Both the position numbers and the translations under genes were made by a program. Of a DNA stretch of 5,433 nucleotides, positions 1 to 5,433 are shown one piece after another. Each line of letters begins with the position of its first letter. Positions within the stretch are counted from its first letter, which is position 1. The notes under the pieces were generated by a model. That model was given only the letters and a program-made list of their open reading frames with translations. It made no database searches and was not told the DNA's origin. This DNA comes from an uncultured bacterium. Its GTDB lineage: Bacteria > Cyanobacteriota > Vampirovibrionia > Gastranaerophilales > Gastranaerophilaceae. The stretch is taken from the NCBI GenBank assembly GCA_900555175.1, contig USJT01000090.1, positions 1 through 5,433 of the forward strand. Direction: 5' to 3'.

Positions 1-321
1 CTCCCCTTTGTTGTCATAGAAAATCCCTTCTGCCATAACCTCTTCATAAATATCTTCGTCTTTTTTAAACGATTCAGGCGTATAAGGGTATAAATCTATA
101 CATACATCCATTTCAGTTTCAATTTTTCCGATAATAGGCCAAATCTGTTCTCGTTTTGATTTGTCTTCCACATCAAAAAGTGCTGCAAGTTCTATATCTT
201 CGCCATCATGCATTTTGCCGTCAGTGTGAATGCCGAACAAAAACATTCCTTTAAAATCATTAAAAACGCGATTAAAAGCTTTAGATAATTTTGCAATAAC
301 TTCATCAACAGAATTAGCCAT
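1..321 (-). CDS. Degenerate MNT-type nucleotidyltransferase domain protein (C-terminus cut by window edge)
   Basis: The first 107 residues are visible, read from ATG at 321 to the left edge with no stop. The fold signature is that of the small Pol-beta-like (MNT) nucleotidyltransferases. A hydrophobic strand ending FLFG (27-30) leads to the G-S-x(10)-D-x-D/E signature, here G30-I31-x10-D42-I43-E44 followed by LAALFD. A third acidic strand follows (D72 to D76), then a closing segment IYEEVMAEGIFYD typical of the end of these minimal domains, so only a few residues are probably missing. The serine of the GS motif is replaced by isoleucine, while both carboxylates of the D-x-E pair remain, so activity is uncertain. 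The gene follows hisS by 3 nt. Its Shine-Dalgarno AAAGGA abuts the hisS stop, so it is co-transcribed and probably translationally coupled. Family members include HEPN/MNT antitoxin-type AMP-transferases; no HEPN partner can be seen because the downstream side lies outside the window. The family call is good; the substrate is unknown. Confidence 0.75.
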   Translation of the reverse strand, partial: MANSVDEVIAKLSKAFNRVFNDFKGMFLFGIHTDGKMHDGEDIELAALFDVEDKSKREQIWPIIGKIETEMDVCIDLYPYTPESFKKDEDIYEEVMAEGIFYDNKGE

Positions 322-324
322 AAC

Positions 325-1566
325 TTATCCTTTTATTTTTTCAGTAACCTCATCTCTGTCAACCGTAACTTGTTCTGATGTTGCCAGATTTTTTATTGAA
401 ACTTTATTTGCTTTAATTTCGTCTTCGCCTAAAATCAACGCATATTTTGCGACTTTTGCAGCTTTTTCAAGCTGTTTTGTAAATTTTTTATTTGCTAAAT
501 CTAATTCTATTTTAAATCCTTGTTCTCTCAACTCTTGTGCAAGTTTGAAAGCATCAACAGAAGAATTTGAAACAATATAACCGTCCAATTTTTCAGGTTC
601 AATTTCAGGCAACAAAGAGTTTAATCTTTCCATACCCATAGCCCAACCGACAGCAGGAGTATCTTCACCGCCTAAATTGCGAACAAGACTGTCATAACGT
701 CCGCCGCCGCAAACCGCATTTTGAGAACCCAAATTGTTTGATTTAACTTCAAAAACGGTTCTGTTGTAATAATCCAAACCTCTTACAAGAAGTTTATTTT
801 CAACGTATTTTATGTGTAAACTGTCTAAATATGATTTTAATTCTTTGTAATGAGCTGCACATTCATCACATATAAAGTCAGATTGAATAACTTTTTGAAT
901 TTCAGGTTTTGCAAAAATTTCTTTGCAAGATTCAACCTTGCAATCCAAAAGTCTTAAAGGATTTTTTTCATATCTGTTTTGGCAATCTTCGCACAAATTG
1001 TCAAATTCAGGTTTTAAAACTTCTTTAATCTTACGTTTATATTCCTCACGGCATTTTGGACAGCCCAAAGAATTAATTTCAACTTCCAAATCATTTAAGC
1101 CAAGTGACTTCAAATAATCAACAGCAAGAAGAATAACTTCAGCATCAGCAGTCGGTTCTTTTATCCCAAACATTTCAACACCGACCTGATGGAATTGTCT
1201 TTGTCTGCCTGCCTGAGGACGTTCATAACGAAACATCGGACCTTTGTACCACAATTTTACTGGAGCGGAAAGTCTTGCCATTCCGTTTTCAATAAATGAA
1301 CGAACAACACCTGCTGTATTTTCAGGTCTTAAAGTTAAAGAACGATCACTTTTTTCAAACGTGTACATTTCTTTATTAACAATATCTGTTGTATCACCGA
1401 CACCACGAGCAAAAAGTTCAGTTGCTTCAAAAATCGGTGTTCTAATCTCTTTGTAACCGTAACGGGTAAATATATCAAGGGCATTTTTCTCAAGTTTATG
1501 CCATTGTTCAATTTCTTGAGGTAAAATGTCTTTTGTTCCTTTTTGTACTTTTATAATTTTAGTCAT
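325..1566 (-). CDS. hisS: Histidyl-tRNA synthetase (HisRS)
   Basis: This class II aminoacyl-tRNA synthetase charges tRNA-His with histidine in the cytoplasm. It is complete at 413 aa, a usual length for bacterial HisRS. Visible elements in order: motif 1 region RTPIFEATELFARGVGDTTD (about 42-61); LRPENTA (79-85); motif 2 with FRYERPQAGRQRQFHQ (112-127); the HisRS-specific LVRGLDYYNRT (260-270) including the presumed catalytic R262; GGGRYD (287-292); motif 3 AVGWAMGMERL (305-315); and a C-terminal anticodon-binding alpha/beta domain (about 325-413). The insertion domain holds eight cysteines, in CPKC (169-172), CEDC (192-195), C209, C214 and CDEC (233-236), suggesting a metal site. The ATG at 1566 is preceded by no Shine-Dalgarno but by a perfect promoter whose predicted +1 is the A of that ATG, so a leaderless mRNA is inferred. 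It is the first gene of an operon with the small nucleotidyltransferase. Confidence 0.97.
   Translation of the reverse strand: MTKIIKVQKGTKDILPQEIEQWHKLEKNALDIFTRYGYKEIRTPIFEATELFARGVGDTTDIVNKEMYTFEKSDRSLTLRPENTAGVVRSFIENGMARLSAPVKLWYKGPMFRYERPQAGRQRQFHQVGVEMFGIKEPTADAEVILLAVDYLKSLGLNDLEVEINSLGCPKCREEYKRKIKEVLKPEFDNLCEDCQNRYEKNPLRLLDCKVESCKEIFAKPEIQKVIQSDFICDECAAHYKELKSYLDSLHIKYVENKLLVRGLDYYNRTVFEVKSNNLGSQNAVCGGGRYDSLVRNLGGEDTPAVGWAMGMERLNSLLPEIEPEKLDGYIVSNSSVDAFKLAQELREQGFKIELDLANKKFTKQLEKAAKVAKYALILGEDEIKANKVSIKNLATSEQVTVDRDEVTEKIKG
328..333 (-). promoter_or_regulatory. Ribosome binding site of the nucleotidyltransferase, abutting the hisS stop
   Basis: AAAGGA on the minus strand lies 6 nt before the ATG at 321 and directly next to the hisS TAA (325-327). 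Ribosomes finishing hisS would sit on this site, which suggests coupled translation or reinitiation. It fixes the start of the downstream gene. Confidence 0.7.
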
Positions 1567-1572
1567 AGAGTT

Positions 1573-1601
1573 ATTATATAAATTTGAGGCGGAATTGTCA
1601 A
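1573..1601 (-). promoter_or_regulatory. hisS promoter, perfect sigma-70 consensus, predicted leaderless start
   Basis: On the minus strand the -35 TTGACA is at 1601-1596 and the -10 TATAAT at 1578-1573, separated by exactly 17 nt: a 12/12 match at ideal spacing. Six nt (AACTCT) separate the -10 from the hisS ATG, so the expected +1 is the A of the start codon. There is no Shine-Dalgarno. The match is seen directly; the leaderless mRNA is inferred. Confidence 0.88.
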
Positions 1602-1712
1602 ATTAAATCGGATTATTTTCTTTAATAATATCTCTTTAAAAATTGAACCTGTTTTGATTGAATTTAATAAATCAAGATTAATAATAATTCCAAATTTACA
1701 AAATATAAACTT

Positions 1713-1742
1713 TTGACTAATCTTTTCCGCACGATATATAAT
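1713..1742 (+). promoter_or_regulatory. Promoter of the metallophosphoesterase gene, predicted leaderless
   Basis: The -35 TTGACT (1713-1718, 5/6) and -10 TATAAT (1737-1742, 6/6) are separated by 18 nt. Six A residues (1743-1748) then lead straight to an ATG at 1749, placing +1 on the A of that ATG. The TTG of the -35 box is in frame and could be mistaken for a start codon, but nothing upstream of it resembles a ribosome binding site. Confidence 0.8.
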
Positions 1743-1748
1743 AAAAAA

Positions 1749-2525
1749 ATGAAGCTCACATGTTTATTAATAACTTGTTTTATAATTTTAACGGCGTTTT
1801 GGTCAATTTTTGTCGAACCTTATATTCTGACAATAAAAAAGGTAACAATTAATGATGCGTCTTTAAAGGGGTTAAAGATAGTTTTTGCAAGCGATTTCCA
1901 TATAAAACCTTATGAAATGTTTAGACTAAAGCGTATAGTAAAAGCAATAAATAAGCAAAATGCAGATATTGTCTTGCTTGGCGGTGATTATGTAAACGGG
2001 CATAAAAAAGGAATGTCAATGAATCTTGGCAAAATCGCACAAGAATTTTCTAAAATTAATTCAAAATACGGCACATACGCAGTAATAGGCAATCATGACG
2101 GCTGGCAAGGCAAAGAAGAATGTATAAAAGAGCTTGAAAAAAATAAAATTACAGTTTTATTCAATGAAAACAAATGTTTTGAAAACTTTTGTATATCAGG
2201 AGTTGACGACTTGCAAACAGGCAATCCCGATATAAATAAAGCTTTGGCAAATATCACAAAACCCGTTATTTTGCTGACACATACACCTGATATAATGCCA
2301 AATGTGCCAAATAACGTAAATTTGACATTGGCAGGACATCTTCATGGCGGTCAAGTCAGACTTAACAGAGCTTTGTTGGTGCCATCCATTTACAAAGATA
2401 AATATGCAAACGGATTTTTAAATGATAACGGCAAAAAAATCTATACAACAAAAGGTCTTGGAACAAGCATTTTGCCAATCAGAGTTAATTGCCCGCCAGA
2501 AATTGCCGTAATCACGTTTGACTAA
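1749..2525 (+). CDS. Membrane-anchored metallophosphoesterase, YaeI/LpxG-like
   Basis: A calcineurin-like phosphoesterase of 258 aa with one N-terminal hydrophobic segment (about 5-22) that would anchor it in the inner membrane. The two-metal site motifs are all present: SDFH (D49, H51), GGDY (D80), GNHD (N115, H116, D117), LLTHTPD (H178) and GHLHGGQ (H197, H199). The C-terminal signature KGLGTSILPIRVNCPPEI is characteristic of the YaeI branch, which includes E. coli YaeI and chlamydial LpxG, the latter a UDP-2,3-diacylglucosamine hydrolase of lipid A synthesis. A role in lipid A or envelope metabolism is therefore possible but only inferred; a general phosphodiesterase is the safe name. I chose the ATG at 1749, not the in-frame TTG at 1713, because the latter is the -35 box of a good promoter and the anchor segment begins immediately after M1 from 1749. 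The gene is divergent from hisS and convergent with the HTH gene, overlapping it by 4 bp. Confidence 0.9.
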   Translation: MKLTCLLITCFIILTAFWSIFVEPYILTIKKVTINDASLKGLKIVFASDFHIKPYEMFRLKRIVKAINKQNADIVLLGGDYVNGHKKGMSMNLGKIAQEFSKINSKYGTYAVIGNHDGWQGKEECIKELEKNKITVLFNENKCFENFCISGVDDLQTGNPDINKALANITKPVILLTHTPDIMPNVPNNVNLTLAGHLHGGQVRLNRALLVPSIYKDKYANGFLNDNGKKIYTTKGLGTSILPIRVNCPPEIAVITFD

Positions 2526-2737
2526 TCAAAATCAAGCAATTCTTTTAAATTAACCCCCAAAACATCGGCAATAATCTTCAATTTTGATAATGTAATATCT
2601 GTCTTACCCGTTTCAACCATTGCGATTGTAGAACGAGAAATTCCGTTTACATCTAAAAAGTCATCTTGTTTAATATTTTTTTCTTTTCTGATTTGTTTTA
2701 AATGTTTAGCAAACTTCTTCAGATATTCATTATCCAT
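2522..2737 (-). CDS. Small XRE-family (Cro/C1-type) HTH transcriptional regulator
   Basis: A 71-aa single-domain DNA-binding protein. The whole length fits the HTH_XRE pattern: helix 1 KKFAKHLKQIRKEKNI (7-22), the helix-turn-helix KQDDFLDVNGISRSTIAMVETGK (23-45), then LSKLKIIADVLGVNLKELLDFD (50-71). No sensor or dimerisation domain is present, so it may act as an autoregulator or an antitoxin-like repressor; its target is unknown. The open frame extends to ATG codons at 2788 (88 aa; AAAGGG 6 nt upstream) and 2863 (113 aa), but the extra residues are lysine-rich low complexity. I favour 2737 because GATAAT lies exactly 6 nt before it, as at three other starts in this window; 2788 remains a real alternative. 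Its TAG overlaps the phosphoesterase TAA on the opposite strand. A 52-codon gene starts divergently upstream and may be its target. Confidence 0.85.
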   Translation of the reverse strand: MDNEYLKKFAKHLKQIRKEKNIKQDDFLDVNGISRSTIAMVETGKTDITLSKLKIIADVLGVNLKELLDFD

Positions 2738-2743
2738 TTTTTT

Positions 2744-2772
2744 ATTATCAGATTTATTAACTTTTCTGAAAA
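2744..2772 (-). promoter_or_regulatory. Candidate promoter of the HTH gene, predicted leaderless
   Basis: On the minus strand the -10 GATAAT (2749-2744, 5/6) lies 6 nt (all A) before the ATG at 2737, with a -35 TTTTCA (2772-2767, 4/6) at 17 nt spacing. The spacing to the ATG is identical to that at hisS. The sequence lies inside the open frame of the longer HTH forms, so it argues for the short protein. Confidence 0.5.
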
Positions 2773-2835
2773 TCAGTCTTATTGACATTGTTTTCCCTTT
2801 AAAAATTTTATTTTTAATTTTATTTCCTATTTTTA

Positions 2836-2863
2836 TTGATTTTTTTTGTTTTTGTTTTATCAT
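2836..2863 (+). promoter_or_regulatory. Candidate promoter of the 52-codon gene
   Basis: TTGATT (2836-2841, 4/6) and TATCAT (2858-2863, 5/6) are separated by 16 nt. The predicted +1 near 2870 leaves a leader of about 22 nt that contains the GAGGGG ribosome binding site. A second -10-like TAAAAT at 2871-2876 would start transcription after the ribosome binding site, so it fits less well. The region is very AT-rich and chance matches are easy. Confidence 0.35.
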
Positions 2864-2878
2864 AAATTTGTAAAATTA

Positions 2879-2884
2879 GAGGGG
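2879..2884 (+). promoter_or_regulatory. Ribosome binding site of the 52-codon gene
   Basis: GAGGGG is a G-rich run standing out in an AT-rich region; its GAGG core lies 9 nt before the ATG at 2892. It supports translation of this short frame. Confidence 0.6.
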
Positions 2885-2891
2885 TATTTTT

Positions 2892-3050
2892 ATGTTAAAT
2901 AAAGAATTTACAAAAGAAATTCTAAAAAGCATTGATATTACAAGACAAACAGCACTAAATCATCTTGAATTAACCTTGGAAAATTATACTGAAATAATGA
3001 GCAGACTGGATATTATGACATATTTGCTATTACAAGAGGATAAAAAATAG
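2892..3050 (+). CDS. Small hypothetical protein, 52 aa, divergent from the HTH gene
   Basis: A complete frame of 52 codons from ATG at 2892 to TAG at 3050, preceded by GAGGGG at good spacing. The product begins MLNKEFTKEILKS and is predicted almost wholly helical. It has amphipathic leucine/isoleucine spacing (ITRQTALNHLELTLENYTEIMSRLDIMTYLLLQ, about 16-48) and a charged tail EDKK, with no cysteine, signal peptide or membrane segment. It resembles a small coiled-coil or helical-hairpin protein; I do not recognise a family. The divergent arrangement with a small XRE regulator suggests it could be regulated by, or partner, that protein. It is followed by 172 nt without a gene before ctpA. Coding status rests on the ribosome binding site and plausible composition; function is unknown. 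Confidence 0.6.
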   Translation: MLNKEFTKEILKSIDITRQTALNHLELTLENYTEIMSRLDIMTYLLLQEDKK

Positions 3051-3090
3051 TTTTAAAGTAGAATGAAAATTTCCTTTTTTCTCATAATTA

Positions 3091-3099
3091 TGTTATTAT
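3091..3099 (+). promoter_or_regulatory. Candidate extended -10 promoter of ctpA
   Basis: TG-T-TATTAT (hexamer 3094-3099, 5/6) forms an extended -10 element; no good -35 stands at 17-18 nt. The predicted +1 near 3106 would give a leader of about 117 nt. An isolated perfect TTGACA at 3116-3121 has no good -10 partner. The 172-nt intergenic region holds nothing else I can support except the ctpA ribosome binding site. Confidence 0.3.
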
Positions 3100-3204
3100 T
3101 AACTCAAAAAAACTTTTGACAATTTATATTGCAAGTTAGGAAACTTTTTTATTAAATTTACATCTTAATAAATAAGTTGTGCAGTAAAAAGGTTAAGAGT
3201 ATTT

Positions 3205-3210
3205 GGAGGA
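3205..3210 (+). promoter_or_regulatory. ctpA ribosome binding site
   Basis: GGAGGA is a strong Shine-Dalgarno, although the 12-nt gap to the ATG at 3223 is longer than usual. An in-frame TAA at 3217-3219 rules out any earlier start; the next ATG (3235) would be 24 nt away, so 3223 is preferred. Confidence 0.7.
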
Positions 3211-3222
3211 AATATTTAAAGA

Positions 3223-4443
3223 ATGAGAAATGTTATGAAAAAAAGTATTATATTCCTTGGAGCATTTTTGTTCCTATCAGGCTGGGTAATCAGAGATAAT
3301 GTCTTTGCTTACGGTCCTGTCGATTTGTACGACAATGTATGGCGTTTAATCAACAACAAATTTGTTGATCAATCCAATAACCAACAGGATTGGGCAAAAT
3401 GGCGTCACAAATATGACAACAAAATTCGTACAAATGAAGACGCCTATGTTGCTATCAATACAATGGTAGCAAGTTTGAATGACCCTTATACAAAATTCTT
3501 GGATCCTAAAGAATTTGCAGATGAAACAAGCTCAATCAAAGGTTCTTTAAAAGGTATCGGTATTCAAATCGCTGTTAAAGACGGAAAATTGATGGTAATT
3601 GCACCGATTGAAGATACACCTGCAGAAAAAGCAGGCTTGAAAGCAGATGATGAAATTCTTGAAATTGATGGTGTCAGCACAAAAGGTATCACTGTTGACA
3701 AAGCTGCCGACAAAATCAGAGGTAAAGAAGGAACACAAGTTACTTTACTTGTTAAAAGAAAAGACGCTCAACCAAAATTGTACACAATCACTCGTGCAGA
3801 AATAGAAATTAAATCAATTTCTCAAAAACTTCCTGATGATGTAAAAATTCCTGATGACATTTGCTATATCAGATTAAGCTCATTCATCAGCAGAAATGCA
3901 GCAACAGAATTTGGAACAATTTTGAATAACAACAGCAACAAAAAAGGTTTTATTATCGACCTTCGTTCAAATCCTGGCGGACTTTTGACAAACGCAATAT
4001 ACATTTCAGATATGTTCTTGGATGGCGGAACAATTGTCAGCACAGTTGACAGAGATGGCTATAAAGAAACTCAAAGAGCATCAGCAGGTGTTTATACAAA
4101 CAAACCGGTTGTTGTCTTGATTAACAAAGGTTCAGCTTCAGCATCGGAAATTTTCTCTGGTGCTATGAAGGATAACCACAGAGCCGTAATCATCGGTGAA
4201 CAATCCTTCGGAAAAGGTCTTGTTCAAGAAATCAACAAACTCCCTTATGAATCAGGTATAAATATCACAATCCAAAAATATTTGACACCAAACGGAACTG
4301 ATATTAACAAAAAAGGTATAACTCCTGATATCGAAGTAAAATTAACTGAAGATGATGTTAAAAATAAAAATGACGTACAACTTAAAAAAGCAGTTGAGGT
4401 CTTAACAAAAATGACTAACGGACAAGAAATTGCCGCTCAATAG
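3223..4443 (+). CDS. ctpA: Carboxyl-terminal processing protease, S41 family (CtpA-type)
   Basis: A secreted PDZ-containing serine protease of 406 aa that cleaves near the C-termini of envelope proteins. An N-terminal signal segment (hydrophobic core about 8-23, probable cleavage after A29 in VFA|YG) sends it across the inner membrane. An N-terminal helical region (about 31-105) includes SLNDPYTKFLDP, like cyanobacterial CtpA. A PDZ domain follows (about 107-190; GIGI carboxylate-binding loop at 111-114), then the S41 core. The catalytic set matches the E. coli Prc spacing (Ser, +11 Asp, +25 Lys): S306 in GSASASE, D317 in AMKD and K331 in FGKG. DLRSNPGG (246-253) is the conserved strand before the active site. 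Length is normal and no catalytic residue is missing. In cyanobacteria CtpA matures photosystem II D1; with no photosynthesis evident here, a role in envelope or lipoprotein turnover is more likely. The gene is monocistronic, closed by a terminator 30 nt downstream. Confidence 0.95.
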   Translation: MRNVMKKSIIFLGAFLFLSGWVIRDNVFAYGPVDLYDNVWRLINNKFVDQSNNQQDWAKWRHKYDNKIRTNEDAYVAINTMVASLNDPYTKFLDPKEFADETSSIKGSLKGIGIQIAVKDGKLMVIAPIEDTPAEKAGLKADDEILEIDGVSTKGITVDKAADKIRGKEGTQVTLLVKRKDAQPKLYTITRAEIEIKSISQKLPDDVKIPDDICYIRLSSFISRNAATEFGTILNNNSNKKGFIIDLRSNPGGLLTNAIYISDMFLDGGTIVSTVDRDGYKETQRASAGVYTNKPVVVLINKGSASASEIFSGAMKDNHRAVIIGEQSFGKGLVQEINKLPYESGINITIQKYLTPNGTDINKKGITPDIEVKLTEDDVKNKNDVQLKKAVEVLTKMTNGQEIAAQ

Positions 4444-4472
4444 TTACAAAATCAAAAAATATTTACAAAAAT

Positions 4473-4512
4473 ACAAAAGACTTGCCTAAAATAAACAGGC
4501 AAGTCTCTTTGT
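4473..4512 (+). terminator. Intrinsic terminator after ctpA
   Basis: A perfect 10-bp stem, AGACTTGCCT (4478-4487) with AGGCAAGTCT (4497-4506), has a 9-nt A-rich loop. The stem extends by five more pairs (ACAAA 4473-4477 with TTTGT 4508-4512) past one bulged C at 4507. The 3' side is T-rich. A-rich sequence precedes the hairpin, so it may work in both directions. It separates ctpA from aroK, whose -10 box starts only 7 nt after the stem. Confidence 0.85.
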
Positions 4513-4518
4513 TTATTG

Positions 4519-4524
4519 TAAAAT
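4519..4524 (+). promoter_or_regulatory. Candidate -10 box of aroK, predicted leaderless
   Basis: TAAAAT (5/6) lies exactly 6 nt before the aroK ATG at 4531, the same spacing as at hisS and the phosphoesterase gene, and no Shine-Dalgarno is present. The -35 position (about 4496-4501, CAGGCA) falls inside the 3' arm of the ctpA terminator and matches consensus poorly. Confidence 0.5.
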
Positions 4525-4530
4525 AATAAT

Positions 4531-5433
<903 letters not shown>

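Noticed and set aside
230..1456. Three plus-strand open frames opposite hisS (230-580, 923-1117, 1244-1456)
   Set aside because: They lie antisense to a well-conserved hisS and the adjacent gene, have no ribosome binding site or recognisable domain, and look like reverse-strand shadows.
1654..1675. Inverted repeat TTGATT-N10-AATCAA between the hisS and phosphoesterase promoters
   Set aside because: Six-bp arms in a very AT-rich 182-nt intergenic region are expected by chance; no second copy or known operator match was seen.
2871..2876. TAAAAT as the -10 of the 52-codon gene
   Set aside because: Its predicted start (about 2883) would remove most of the GAGGGG ribosome binding site, and it lies 15 nt from the ATG, unlike the 6-nt leaderless pattern.
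3051..3090. Terminator after the 52-codon gene
   Set aside because: There is a T-run at 3075-3080 but no stable stem before it.
3116..3121. Perfect TTGACA -35 box upstream of ctpA
   Set aside because: No acceptable -10 hexamer occurs 15-19 nt downstream, so I do not call it a promoter.
3547..3738. Minus-strand 63-codon frame inside ctpA, rich in Cys and Phe
   Set aside because: It is antisense to the conserved PDZ region of ctpA, with a composition typical of a reverse-strand shadow.

Overview
The window comes from an AT-rich bacterium that uses the standard code and carries dense single-copy housekeeping genes. The S41 protease has a cyanobacterial-type CtpA N-terminal region and a Gram-negative style signal peptide. 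Together with the very low GC, this points to a non-photosynthetic cyanobacterial sister lineage (Gastranaerophilales/Melainabacteria-like). That placement is inference from protein character, not from a search.

Layout, left to right. (1) A minus-strand operon, hisS (histidyl-tRNA synthetase) followed 3 nt later by a small degenerate Pol-beta-type nucleotidyltransferase that runs off the left edge. (2) A divergent intergenic region with back-to-back promoters for hisS and for a membrane-anchored YaeI/LpxG-type metallophosphoesterase on the plus strand. (3) A short minus-strand XRE-type HTH regulator whose stop codon overlaps that of the phosphoesterase; a previously unlisted 52-codon plus-strand gene lies divergent to it. 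(4) ctpA, a complete secreted carboxyl-terminal processing protease, closed by a strong hairpin terminator. (5) aroK (shikimate kinase) overlapping aroB (3-dehydroquinate synthase), the latter cut by the right edge. These two are enzymes of the shikimate pathway.

The most notable signal is in the gene starts, not in any one gene. Four independent transcription units (hisS, the phosphoesterase, the HTH gene and aroK) have a sigma-70 type -10 hexamer (TATAAT, TATAAT, GATAAT, TAAAAT) placed exactly 6 nt before an ATG, with no Shine-Dalgarno sequence. In that geometry the A of the ATG is at or next to +1, so these mRNAs are predicted to be leaderless. hisS has a perfect TTGACA-N17-TATAAT promoter. 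The other genes (the nucleotidyltransferase, the 52-aa gene and ctpA) have clear Shine-Dalgarno sequences, and aroB has a distant GGAG. The pattern also decides two start codons: the phosphoesterase should start at 1749 rather than at an upstream TTG that is really the -35 box, and the HTH protein probably starts at 2737, giving a normal 71-aa domain without a lysine-rich extension.

No RNA genes, insertion sequences, CRISPR arrays or phage genes are visible. No gene-free stretch exceeds 300 bases.
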